A DNA stretch of 64,000 nucleotides from the NCBI RefSeq assembly GCF_002285635.2, contig NZ_CP023049.2, forward strand, positions 1,054,001 to 1,118,000, given 5' to 3'. How positions within the stretch are numbered: the stretch's first letter is position 1; each line of letters opens with the position of its first letter. This document shows, piece after piece, positions 25,348 through 33,841 of the stretch. The notes beneath the pieces are model-generated. The model saw only the letters and a list, made by a program, of their open reading frames with translations, did no database searches and was not told where the DNA came from. A program made the translations under genes and the position numbers. This stretch comes from Chryseobacterium piperi. Lineage in GTDB: Bacteria > Bacteroidota > Bacteroidia > Flavobacteriales > Weeksellaceae.

Positions 25348-26295
25348 CTATTTAAATATTCTGGGGTCATCACTAATCACTCCATCAATTCCCATAATCC
25401 TAAGCTCCTGTAACCTTTCCTTGGTATTCACGGTCCATGGTATCACTTTCATGCCCAATTGGTGGCATTCTTGTACCAATTCAGGAGTGACAAGAGATTG
25501 ATCAGGGCTATAGATAGTCGGAACAAAACTTAAAAACTTCATATCACCGGGTATCCCATTAAGATGGTCCGGATACAATTTAAACTTCTCTAAAGGTATA
25601 TTTTTGAAATAGCTCCTTTGCTGTGCCAGCTTTTTATCATCTACTTTCTCTACCAGTAAAGCAGTCATTACCTTTGGGTATTCTTTGTGAATGATTTCCA
25701 ACGTTCTCGGATCAAAAGATTGAATAATAACCCGATCCTGAATTCCTTTTGCTACGATAATCTTCATCATAAGAGCTACAAATTCTTTCGGTTCCGGATG
25801 AAAGATGTTATCTGAGAAAGGACGTGTTTTAGTTTCTATATTATAGAAAGGTAAAGGTCTTTTCAACTCACGGGAATAAGCTTCACAAGCATCTATTACG
25901 TCTTCAAAAAGAGGCTTCTGTACTTTCATTTTCTTTTGATCAGGATAATTATTAAGCGCTTTTAAACCTACATCAAACGTCTGAATTTTCGCATAAGGCA
26001 TCTCATAAATTTTGTAATAAAACCCCGAGTCTCTGGGAATATAAGTTCCATCAGGCTTTGTGACCAATTCAGGTGAAAGAAAAGAGTCATGTGAAAGAAT
26101 GACCTGCTTATCTTTTGTTATCGCCAAATCCATTTCAAGGGTGGTGACGCCCATTTTTAGAGCATTTTTCATTGCCGGAATGGTATTCTCAGGATATAGA
26201 GATTTACCTCCCCGATGTGCCTGTTTGTCAAAAGACTGAGCGGAACACAACTGAACAAATGCAATAAAAATACTTGTAAAAAATATACCTTTCAT
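25348..26295 (-). CDS. Glycerophosphodiester phosphodiesterase family protein (exported)
   Basis: 315 residues with a signal peptide (about 1-19, VQLCSAQ). The GDPD TIM-barrel signature AHRGGKSLYPENT carries the first catalytic His and the metal-binding Glu; MDLAITKDKQVILSHD carries the second His. The C-terminus MGIDGVISDDPRIFK is typical. It probably hydrolyses glycerophosphodiesters in the periplasm, releasing glycerol-3-phosphate. Transcribed alone. Confidence 0.9.
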   Translation of the reverse strand: MKGIFFTSIFIAFVQLCSAQSFDKQAHRGGKSLYPENTIPAMKNALKMGVTTLEMDLAITKDKQVILSHDSFLSPELVTKPDGTYIPRDSGFYYKIYEMPYAKIQTFDVGLKALNNYPDQKKMKVQKPLFEDVIDACEAYSRELKRPLPFYNIETKTRPFSDNIFHPEPKEFVALMMKIIVAKGIQDRVIIQSFDPRTLEIIHKEYPKVMTALLVEKVDDKKLAQQRSYFKNIPLEKFKLYPDHLNGIPGDMKFLSFVPTIYSPDQSLVTPELVQECHQLGMKVIPWTVNTKERLQELRIMGIDGVISDDPRIFK

Positions 26296-26424
26296 ATTCT
26301 GAAGTTTAATTTCACGAAATTAAAACTTACCTGAATATTATATAATACAGCAATATTAAGCTTTTAATACATTTTCATAAAATGCCATTATTCGTAAGTG
26401 AAAACTCAGAAGAGCAAAAAATAG

Positions 26425-26457
26425 AAAAGGGTCAGATTATAATAACCTGACCCTTTT
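26425..26457. terminator. Terminator downstream of purF
   Basis: AAAAGGGTCAG (26425-26435) pairs perfectly with CTGACCCTTTT (26447-26457). It lies just beyond the purF stop on the minus strand. Confidence 0.83.
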
Positions 26458-26478
26458 ACTTGTATATGGTAAATACTA

Positions 26479-27972
26479 TTAATTAAATAGTTCTACTTCT
26501 TCTCCTTTAGCCACAGGATATTTTTCTGTAAAACATCCGAAGCAATGATCAGAAGATCCTAAAATCTCTTTAAGGTTATCTGTACTTAAGAATTCTAAAG
26601 AATTTACTCCCAGGTAATCTCTAAGCTGATCCGTTGTCATATTAGCTGAAATCAGATCATCTTTTGAAGGAGTGTCAATTCCAAGATAACATGGAGCAAT
26701 AATAGGTGGGGAAACACTTCTGAAGTGAATTTCTTTTACTCCTGCATCTTTTAAAATCTTAACCAATCTTTTAGAAGTAGTACCACGAACGATGGAATCA
26801 TCTATGATCACTACCCTTTTTCCTTTAATTTCAGAAATGATAGGATTGAGTTTCAGATTAACGATCCTTTCTCTCATCTCCTGTGTCGGAACAATAAAAC
26901 TTCTTCCAATGTATCTGTTCTTAATTAAAACAGGACGGAATGGTATTCCTGACGCTTTTGAGAAGCCAATAGCAGCCGGTACTCCGGAATCAGGAACACC
27001 AATGACAATATCAGCATCTACAGGAGCCTGTTCCCATATTTTCTCTCCTGACTTTTCTCTGATCTCATACACATTGATGTTTTCCAGCGTAGAGTCGGGT
27101 CTTGCAAAGTAGATATATTCGAAAGAACAAATTCTTTGTCTGCCCTTATCATTAACCATATAAGAATGTAATCCGGTTTCATTTTCGTTGGTATAAACGA
27201 TTTCTCCCGGTAAAATATCTCTTACGTACTGTGCACCCACCGCATCTAATGCTACGGATTCGGAAGCAACAACATAGGTCTTTTCATCAATAGCTCCTAA
27301 AACCAAAGGACGGATTCCATTGAAATCCCTGAAGGCAAAAAATTTATTTCTGGTCATTCCTACGACGGAATAAGCCCCTTCGATCTTTTCCATAGTTGCT
27401 TTAATTGCTCCTCTTAAGCCTAAATCAAGATTTTTTTGAATTAATCTTAAAATAACTTCAGAATCTGAAGTTGCTCTGAACACTACCCCTTCTGCTTCCA
27501 GCTCAGCTTTGAGCTCTTTAGCATTAGTCAGGTTACCGTTATGTGCAATTGAAAGTATAATCTGGTCATATTCGTTTTTCGCGAAAAATGGCTGAAAATT
27601 ATATTTCTTCTTGTCTCCTGCAGTCGTATAGCGGGTATGCCCGATTGCAGAATTTCCCATAAAAGCTTCAGGATCTTGAATATCTTTATAAACGTCTAAT
27701 ACCAAACCTTCATCTTTCAGGTTGTTGATCTTTCCGTTTTTCAGAACAGAAATACCACAAGCTTCCTGACCTCTGTGCTGTAAAGCAAAAAGCCCGAACT
27801 GAGAAAGAGAAAAGGTATCTAAATCATTATCAGAATACAATCCGAAAATTCCACACTCCTCATTAGGAGCATCCAATCTCTCTTCTTCCTGTGTTCTGAA
27901 AAGATTCCTACCATAAGGATGGTCTTTAAACTGTTTTAAATATTCACTTTTATGAATGTCTAAACTTTCCAT
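26479..27972 (-). CDS. purF: Amidophosphoribosyltransferase
   Basis: 497 residues. A 39-residue leader precedes the catalytic Cys40 of ECGIFGLYS, indicating propeptide cleavage to expose an N-terminal cysteine nucleophile (class II glutaminase). The PRPP loop is VVIIDDSIVRGTTS. Further cysteines (CSFEYIYFARPDS, CYLGID and SDHCFGCFTEKY) match the iron-sulfur ligand positions of the Bacillus-type enzyme, so it is probably an oxygen-sensitive [4Fe-4S] form. It catalyses the first step of purine synthesis. It lies 126 bp after purC on the same strand. Confidence 0.95.
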   Translation of the reverse strand: MESLDIHKSEYLKQFKDHPYGRNLFRTQEEERLDAPNEECGIFGLYSDNDLDTFSLSQFGLFALQHRGQEACGISVLKNGKINNLKDEGLVLDVYKDIQDPEAFMGNSAIGHTRYTTAGDKKKYNFQPFFAKNEYDQIILSIAHNGNLTNAKELKAELEAEGVVFRATSDSEVILRLIQKNLDLGLRGAIKATMEKIEGAYSVVGMTRNKFFAFRDFNGIRPLVLGAIDEKTYVVASESVALDAVGAQYVRDILPGEIVYTNENETGLHSYMVNDKGRQRICSFEYIYFARPDSTLENINVYEIREKSGEKIWEQAPVDADIVIGVPDSGVPAAIGFSKASGIPFRPVLIKNRYIGRSFIVPTQEMRERIVNLKLNPIISEIKGKRVVIIDDSIVRGTTSKRLVKILKDAGVKEIHFRSVSPPIIAPCYLGIDTPSKDDLISANMTTDQLRDYLGVNSLEFLSTDNLKEILGSSDHCFGCFTEKYPVAKGEEVELFN

Positions 27973-28098
27973 TTTTTCTAAATATTAGAAGTTAGATCTC
28001 AGAATATTGTCTAAGTTAACTTCAAATTATAATTTTAAACTTTTCTTTAATGAATAAACCCTTTCCAGTGCATATGCATCTGGTGTTTAACTTCTGAA

Positions 28099-28818
28099 TT
28101 ATTTACCTAATAAGGTTTTCAGTCTGTTATAAATTTCAACGTATGCTTCAGTTACTTCTCCTAAATCTCTACGGAAACGGTCTTTATCCAATTTTTTCAT
28201 GGTATCTTTATCCCATAGTCTGCAAGTATCCGGAGAAATTTCATCTGCCAGGATGATCTCGCCATCTGAGGTCTTACCTAATTCAATTTTGAAATCCACC
28301 AAAATAATATTCATCTTATCAAAAAGATCAATCAGAATTTCGTTGATGTCTGAAGTTAATTCATACATTTCATCAAGTTCTTCATAAGTAGCAGCACCTA
28401 AGAAAACAGCATGATGATCGTTGATTAGAGGATCTCCTAATTCATCTTTTTTATAGCAGATATCAAAAATAGTTACCGGAGATTTAATTCCTTCTTCTAC
28501 TCCTAATCTTTGTGCCATACTTCCTGCAGAATAGTTTCTTACCACCATTTCCAAAGGAATAATAGACACTTTTTTTACCAATTGTTCTCTTTCGTCCAAT
28601 TGTTTAATGAAATGAGTTTTAATCCCTTTTTCGTTTAAATACTCAAAAATTAAGGTTGTAATGGCATTGTTCATTTCGCCTTTCAAATCAACCTGTCCTC
28701 TTTTCTGAGCATTAAACGCTGTAGCATCGTCTTTAAAACGTACGACTACCTGGTCAGGATTATCGGTAGCAAACACTTGTTTAGCCTTACCTTCGTACAA
28801 CATTTCTTTCTTTTCCAT
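28099..28818 (-). CDS. purC: Phosphoribosylaminoimidazole-succinocarboxamide synthase
   Basis: 239 residues, full length. SAICAR synthetase motifs include [14 protein letters not shown] (ATP-binding loop), [24 protein letters not shown] and [15 protein letters not shown]. It joins CAIR and aspartate in purine synthesis. It is 32 bp after the DUF3307 gene and upstream of purF on the same strand, so satD, DUF3307, purC and purF may share transcription. Confidence 0.95.
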   Translation of the reverse strand: MEKKEMLYEGKAKQVFATDNPDQVVVRFKDDATAFNAQKRGQVDLKGEMNNAITTLIFEYLNEKGIKTHFIKQLDEREQLVKKVSIIPLEMVVRNYSAGSMAQRLGVEEGIKSPVTIFDICYKKDELGDPLINDHHAVFLGAATYEELDEMYELTSDINEILIDLFDKMNIILVDFKIELGKTSDGEIILADEISPDTCRLWDKDTMKKLDKDRFRRDLGEVTEAYVEIYNRLKTLLGK

Positions 28819-28850
28819 TTTCTAAATTGTCTTTATAGTTAGATTTATAA

Positions 28851-29546
28851 TTATTGTATCAAAATTCCCGTTAAAACAGCCATTCCAAAACTTAAAAGTG
28901 TACCGACAAGTACATACTCCGTTAACTTTCTTTGTTTGGCCTGAGCCAGATCGCTGAATCTGAAAACAGATTTTGCAGCTACCATAAAACCTACGCCTTC
29001 CCAGTGATTCACTAAAATAAAAATGAATACCAGCAGACGTTCCAAAATTCCTATATATTTTCCGGCACTCGTTAAAGATTCGGTTTGTATATTATTTTGT
29101 ACTTCAGCAACCGGAGTCCATGAAGACAACAATGTTTTAATAATAATAGATGAAGGTGTGGTCAGAAACAGAACAGCCATCAATATTTTCAGAAACTCCT
29201 GATCGTTAAAAATACCCAGATCAAACTCTTTAAAGTATAGTGAAATACCAGCGATAACAGCTACATGAAGAAACTGATCTATAAAAAACCATCTTTTTTT
29301 AGTTTTAATATTCTGAAAGCTAAGCTTACATACATCAATAATATAGTGAGACACCCCTACCAAGGCTGCAATCCACCACAGTTTTACATCCCAAAGGAAA
29401 ATAAAAGCTAAAGCAGTATGAATGAGAATGTGAAAGTAAAGGTATTTGCTTTTCAGTTTACGATTTTCCTTATCAGCAACCCATGCATTTGGCTGAAGAA
29501 GAAAATCTCCGAGTAAATGTGCCAATATGAGCTTAGTGAAAATCAT
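28851..29546 (-). CDS. DUF3307 integral membrane protein
   Basis: 231 residues with about six membrane segments. The N-terminal signature AHLLGDFLLQPNAWVADKE and GVSHYIIDVCKLSF identify DUF3307. Function unknown. In Bacteroidota it is typically encoded directly after a SatD-like regulator, as here, where the two are separated by only 2 bp. Confidence 0.82.
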   Translation of the reverse strand: MIFTKLILAHLLGDFLLQPNAWVADKENRKLKSKYLYFHILIHTALAFIFLWDVKLWWIAALVGVSHYIIDVCKLSFQNIKTKKRWFFIDQFLHVAVIAGISLYFKEFDLGIFNDQEFLKILMAVLFLTTPSSIIIKTLLSSWTPVAEVQNNIQTESLTSAGKYIGILERLLVFIFILVNHWEGVGFMVAAKSVFRFSDLAQAKQRKLTEYVLVGTLLSFGMAVLTGILIQ

Positions 29547-29548
29547 CT

Positions 29549-30154
29549 TTACAGTTCTGAAATTTTCTGTCTAAAATATTGATTAGTCTCTACGATAAGG
29601 TCATAGTTTGCCCGTTTCAGCCTCTGGCTCACCGAAGATTGTGAGATATTGAATTTTCTGGCCAGATCTTCCTGGGTAATATCTTTATTCATAATCATCT
29701 CATGAATAATCTCAGCAGTCGCCATAGTCCATTTATCAAAGTCTTTAGAAGACCATTTAAGAAGGATATTAAGGTCTCTGTCTACAATTTCACTGGACGT
29801 TTTAATCGCCACCGTATCGCCATCATTCTTAAGGTCATTTAGTAATCTTCCGGAGTTGACGTAAGCAGTTCCGTTAGACTCTGTAATTTTTTCAGATGAA
29901 AAATTTTCCTCGCCGATACCTATGGCTATTCTTACATCTAAATTCTCCAGACTTTTTATAATAGATTTGATGGCTAGAAAATGCCAGAAAACGTCATCAA
30001 TATTACATTTAAGTTGAAATTCGTCGCCTCTGTAAATTTCCCATGTAAGAGGTGAGCTCCCCCAATTCTCCAGGAGATTCTTTAGTTTGGTAATCCAAAC
30101 TTCCGTGTCTGCATGTTGCGAATTTATAATATCACCGGTAATGACCGCTATCAT
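29549..30154 (-). CDS. SatD-family protein with C-terminal helix-turn-helix
   Basis: 201 residues. The SatD-type N-terminal part begins MIAVITGDIINS and contains YRGDEFQL (41-48), then VRIAIGIGEENFSSE. The GDEF-like loop followed by an IAIGIG strand resembles a degenerate GGDEF/cyclase-type palm domain, which is inference. A C-terminal helix-turn-helix (about 158-195, ITQEDLARKFNISQSSVSQRL) indicates DNA binding. A TATATTTG -7 box and the first of three palindromic sites lie immediately upstream, suggesting autoregulation. First gene of a unit with DUF3307. Confidence 0.78.
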   Translation of the reverse strand: MIAVITGDIINSQHADTEVWITKLKNLLENWGSSPLTWEIYRGDEFQLKCNIDDVFWHFLAIKSIIKSLENLDVRIAIGIGEENFSSEKITESNGTAYVNSGRLLNDLKNDGDTVAIKTSSEIVDRDLNILLKWSSKDFDKWTMATAEIIHEMIMNKDITQEDLARKFNISQSSVSQRLKRANYDLIVETNQYFRQKISEL

Positions 30155-30163
30155 TTTGCAAAT

Positions 30164-30239
30164 ATAAGCATAATTACTTATAAATAAAAGATATAAGCAA
30201 AAACCCTTATAGATAATAATTATTAGTGATTCTGCTTAT
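30164..30239. promoter_or_regulatory. Triple operator array upstream of satD (ATAAG-N8-CTTAT, 29-bp period)
   Basis: Three palindromes occur at 30164-30181, 30193-30210 and 30222-30239. The first two are ATAAG-N8-CTTAT exactly; the third has one mismatch (ATTAG). The starts are exactly 29 bp apart. The first overlaps the minus-strand -7 box TATATTTG, which ends a few bases before the satD start, so the mRNA may be nearly leaderless and binding would block the promoter. Confidence 0.7.
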
Positions 30240-30344
30240 ATCGATGATCCCTTAAATCTAAGATTTCATGCGGTTTACACGTTAATAATAAACATTGAAA
30301 CCTATTTTTAACTTTTATTTTTTACTTAAAAATACAATACTTGT

Positions 30345-32219
30345 TTATTTTTTTATAAAATGATACGCTTTGTCATCTAACTGTAAGAGATAAACACCAG
30401 GCTGCAAATTCTGCACAGAAATACTTTTCTTATTTTTAAATGGTGTGTATTCTGTTGCTACTACCTTCCCTAATAAATTGATAATTTTTGCCATTTTTAT
30501 ATTTTCTGTTTTTCCACTCACAAAAATATTTTCCTGAACAGGATTCGGATAAATCTTAAAATTATTATTTGCAGCCAATCGATTATCTGAAACTGATAAT
30601 GTTCCTAAGTCTTTACAATAATCACTTTCATAAGAATCCCATTCATCAATATCGAAAGTATTGATGGGTTGATTAACATAAGGTTTTCTGTAAAGAGAAA
30701 CATTGCTTAATACTGAAGAATTGGATTGAAACCTTGTCCCTATAGCGTCTATAGTAGTAGATTTATACCTTAGTTCAATATACTGGCTTCCTGAATAAGT
30801 CATCTGAGGAGCTGCTGTTGCCAACTTGGCCTGATCTGTCGTAAAACAAGATAAATCAGCCTTGGGATTCAGAATGACAAACACCTCATTATTCTGAACA
30901 ACACCTTCTAATTCGTAAGGTGCCGGAAAATAATAGTTATTTCCACTGAAAAACTGGATAGACAGTTTGTAATCACTCAGGCTAACTGCATGCCCTGTCT
31001 TATTGGTAATCTCAATAGCTTTATTATTAGAGGTTCCTTCAATATATTTGGAGACAAACAAATCCTTAGAATACATATCCGAAGCAAGTGTTGTAACAGT
31101 CGTACTATTGGTTTCAGAAGAAAATAAATACCCATTATCATAAGCCTTAACGGTGAAATTATAAGTTGTATCGGGAGAAAGATGATCAATACTGATCGAA
31201 GTATCTTTTGTTGAAGCCACCAATGTTCCGTTCTGATAAATTTTATACCCAATCACATCTGTGCTCGTACTTGGAGACCAATTTAACGTAGTAAAATAAG
31301 CCCCCGCTTGAGTAGCTGCGAGATTAGATGGTGCCTGGGGAGCGACGACATCAGGAGTTTGACTCCAGATAAGATCGACCCACTGTGGATAATCTACAAA
31401 AGGATTTCTATTGTGTTGGATGGCATAAACGTTATTATTTCTATCAATTTCTTTCTGAGAAACGGGATCCTGAGCATGCCATTGAAGGAGCATGGTTATA
31501 TATGCATCATCAAAAGCCTTTTCCTCTGTGCCGTCCAAAGGATTGGTATCCGAAGCAGGATTTACGTTATTATTAAATCTGAAGGTTCCCAGCTTTCCTT
31601 CATATCGCACGGCAAAATACAAGAGACTTCTTGCTACATCACCTTTAAATTCATCAATCGGCTCATAAACACGACCTGTGTACGCATAGTTAGGAATTGC
31701 ACTTCTTCCGATCTTTGAAGAATTCGTAAACGTATGAAATATACCGGAAGGAACTGTTGTTGAAACTCCATAAGGATAATTGCTTCTTAGTTGATTGATT
31801 CTGGCATCAGTAGGAATTACGAAAAACAAATCCGAATACATAGGATAATTACTGTAGAAAGTGCTTTGAGGCATCATATGTTCTCTGTTCCACCCCAGCC
31901 CCTCTGCAGATGCACTTCCAATAAGGTCAGCAGTCGTGTATTCATAAGCATCAGGACCTGTCGGAATCTCAGAATACATATCGAGCAATATCGTCGTATT
32001 ATTTATATCATGGTCGTAATAAATATCCAGATCGGTCTGATTGTAATAATTGGTAAGATCGCTATAGTGCCAGTTGATATTCTTTTCTGAAATAATATCA
32101 TGCAATTTAGATTTAAGAGCATAACCCGTTAACCCGGCTGTTCCGTTATAATATCCAGACGGAACCTGGGCATCAATAAAAAACGTCAATAAAAGGAAAG
32201 GAAATAAAAGTTTTTTCAT
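30345..32219 (-). CDS. Secreted endonuclease I-family nuclease with type IX sorting domain
   Basis: 624 residues. Signal peptide about 1-17. The EndA/NucM nuclease domain (about 20-285) has the active-site segment GWNREHMMPQSTFYS and NRNPFVDYPQWVDLIW. A fibronectin type III domain (about 295-378, APSNLAATQAGAYFTT), a lamin-tail-like domain (about 385-520, FVSKYIEGTSNNKAIEI) and a C-terminal T9SS type A signal (about 550-624, KIYPNPVQENIF to HFIKK) follow. It should cleave DNA or RNA outside the cell after secretion by the type IX system. Transcribed alone. Confidence 0.9.
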   Translation of the reverse strand: MKKLLFPFLLLTFFIDAQVPSGYYNGTAGLTGYALKSKLHDIISEKNINWHYSDLTNYYNQTDLDIYYDHDINNTTILLDMYSEIPTGPDAYEYTTADLIGSASAEGLGWNREHMMPQSTFYSNYPMYSDLFFVIPTDARINQLRSNYPYGVSTTVPSGIFHTFTNSSKIGRSAIPNYAYTGRVYEPIDEFKGDVARSLLYFAVRYEGKLGTFRFNNNVNPASDTNPLDGTEEKAFDDAYITMLLQWHAQDPVSQKEIDRNNNVYAIQHNRNPFVDYPQWVDLIWSQTPDVVAPQAPSNLAATQAGAYFTTLNWSPSTSTDVIGYKIYQNGTLVASTKDTSISIDHLSPDTTYNFTVKAYDNGYLFSSETNSTTVTTLASDMYSKDLFVSKYIEGTSNNKAIEITNKTGHAVSLSDYKLSIQFFSGNNYYFPAPYELEGVVQNNEVFVILNPKADLSCFTTDQAKLATAAPQMTYSGSQYIELRYKSTTIDAIGTRFQSNSSVLSNVSLYRKPYVNQPINTFDIDEWDSYESDYCKDLGTLSVSDNRLAANNNFKIYPNPVQENIFVSGKTENIKMAKIINLLGKVVATEYTPFKNKKSISVQNLQPGVYLLQLDDKAYHFIKK

Positions 32220-32383
32220 ACATTAAAATTTAGATACTTAAAATAGGGAAATAATTGAATTGTTCTACCCTATGCTCCATTAAAAAAAGATTAAATATTA
32301 GCCTGTAATAATCTGACAATTAAATTATTGTAAAATCAACCCTATCGCAGGGGCGATTTTTTTTCGTATTTCCACAATTTAAG

Positions 32384-32391
32384 TATCTTTG
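32384..32391 (+). promoter_or_regulatory. -7 box (TATCTTTG) of the acyl-CoA dehydrogenase gene
   Basis: TATCTTTG fits TAnnTTTG and lies 24 bp before the start codon. No convincing -33 TTTG was seen. Confidence 0.5.
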
Positions 32392-32414
32392 AGAACTAAC
32401 TATTTATCACTTAT

Positions 32415-33554
32415 ATGAATACAGAGACTATGGACAATATTAAAATGATAGCAGAAACAGCAAGGGAATTTGCTGAAAAAAATATCAGACCCAATATTAT
32501 GGAGTGGGACGAAAGCCAGACTTTTCCTAAAGATTTATTTCATCAGTTAGGAGAAATGGGTTTTATGGGAATTGTTGTCCCTGAGCAGTACGGCGGTTCT
32601 GGTCTTGGTTATCATGAATATGTTACTATTCTGGACGAAATTTCTCAGGTAGATCCGTCTATCGGACTTTCTTTAGCAGCGCATAATTCACTTTGTACCA
32701 ATCATATCTATGAATTTGGAAATGAAGAGCAGAGAAATAAATGGCTTCCTCAGCTGGCAAGCGGAAAAGTGCTTGGAGCATGGGGATTAACAGAACATAA
32801 TACAGGTTCAGATTCAGGAGGAATGTCTACTACTGCCGTAAAAGATGGCGACGAATGGATTATTAACGGTGCTAAAAACTTTATTACTCACGCCATCTCC
32901 GGAGATATCGCTGTTGTAATGACAAGAACAGGAGAAAAAGGAGCAAAAAATAATTCTACAGCGTTTGTCCTTGAAAAAGGAATGCCTGGCTTCACTTCCG
33001 GAAAGAAGGAAAATAAATTGGGAATGCGTGCTTCTGAAACAGCTGAGCTGATTTTTGATAATGTACGTGTACCGGATTCTCACCGTTTAGGAGAAGTTGG
33101 AGAAGGGTTCAAGCAAGCCATGAAAATATTAGATGGCGGTAGAATTTCTATTGCAGCTTTGAGTTTAGGAACGGCAAGAGGAGCTTATAAAGCTGCTTTA
33201 AAATATGCGAAAGAAAGACATCAGTTCGGAAAAGCTATTGCAAGCTTCCAGGCGATTAACTTCATGCTTGCTGATATGGCAACAGAGATTGATGCTGCTG
33301 AACTTCTTATCCAAAGAGCCAGTACACTGAAAAATGCAAAACAAAAAATGACAAAAGAGGGAGCGATGGCAAAGTTATATGCTTCTGAAGCTTGTGTAAG
33401 AATTGCAAACAATGCAGTTCAGATTTTTGGAGGATACGGATACACTAAAGATTTCCCTGCAGAGAAATACTACAGAGATGCTAAACTTTGTACCATCGGA
33501 GAAGGAACTTCAGAAATCCAGAGATTGGTTATCGGAAGAGATATCACTCAATAA
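32415..33554 (+). CDS. Acyl-CoA dehydrogenase
   Basis: 379 residues, standard length. FAD-binding segments are AWGLTEHNTGSDSGG and WIINGAKNFITHA. The C-terminal helical domain carries FGKAIASFQAINFMLADM, IFGGYGYTKDFPAEKYYRDAK and the catalytic-glutamate region CTIGEGTSEIQRLVIGR. It oxidises an acyl-CoA to the 2-enoyl-CoA; chain-length preference (short-chain or branched) is not certain. Transcribed alone. Confidence 0.93.
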   Translation: MNTETMDNIKMIAETAREFAEKNIRPNIMEWDESQTFPKDLFHQLGEMGFMGIVVPEQYGGSGLGYHEYVTILDEISQVDPSIGLSLAAHNSLCTNHIYEFGNEEQRNKWLPQLASGKVLGAWGLTEHNTGSDSGGMSTTAVKDGDEWIINGAKNFITHAISGDIAVVMTRTGEKGAKNNSTAFVLEKGMPGFTSGKKENKLGMRASETAELIFDNVRVPDSHRLGEVGEGFKQAMKILDGGRISIAALSLGTARGAYKAALKYAKERHQFGKAIASFQAINFMLADMATEIDAAELLIQRASTLKNAKQKMTKEGAMAKLYASEACVRIANNAVQIFGGYGYTKDFPAEKYYRDAKLCTIGEGTSEIQRLVIGRDITQ

Positions 33555-33664
33555 TTGTATAAAAACAATAGATTCTAATATCAGATATCTGCCGAAAACT
33601 TTTCGGAATAGGCTAAATTTTTAAAGCCTTATTATATAAATTAGAATTATCATACAAATAAATG

Positions 33665-33693
33665 AATAGCATACGCATTTTGTGTATGCTATT
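33665..33693 (+). terminator. Terminator after the acyl-CoA dehydrogenase gene
   Basis: AATAGCATAC (33665-33674) pairs with GTATGCTATT (33684-33693), followed by TTCTTTTTCT. Confidence 0.8.
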
Positions 33694-33841
33694 TTCTTTT
33701 TCTGATACAATATAAATTAAAGTATTTTCAATGTATTAAATAATATTTTAAATCAATACTCTAAATTTTTCTTAAAAAATTTTGTTTTTCGTGATAAAAT
33801 TTTTATTAGCTTTGATATTCCACAATCAAAATATATTTTAT

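Noticed and set aside
31308..32090. Several plus-strand frames opposite the secreted nuclease gene
   Set aside because: They are antisense shadows; the minus-strand product has a complete domain series including the T9SS tail.
32344..32365. Short hairpin ATCGC/GCGAT followed by a T-run before the acyl-CoA dehydrogenase gene
   Set aside because: The stem is only 5 bp and no plus-strand gene ends upstream, so a terminator role is unsupported.
33782..33841. Upstream ATG of the reprolysin-like protease
   Set aside because: The ATG at 33842 gives a standard signal peptide; the 20 added residues would bury it.
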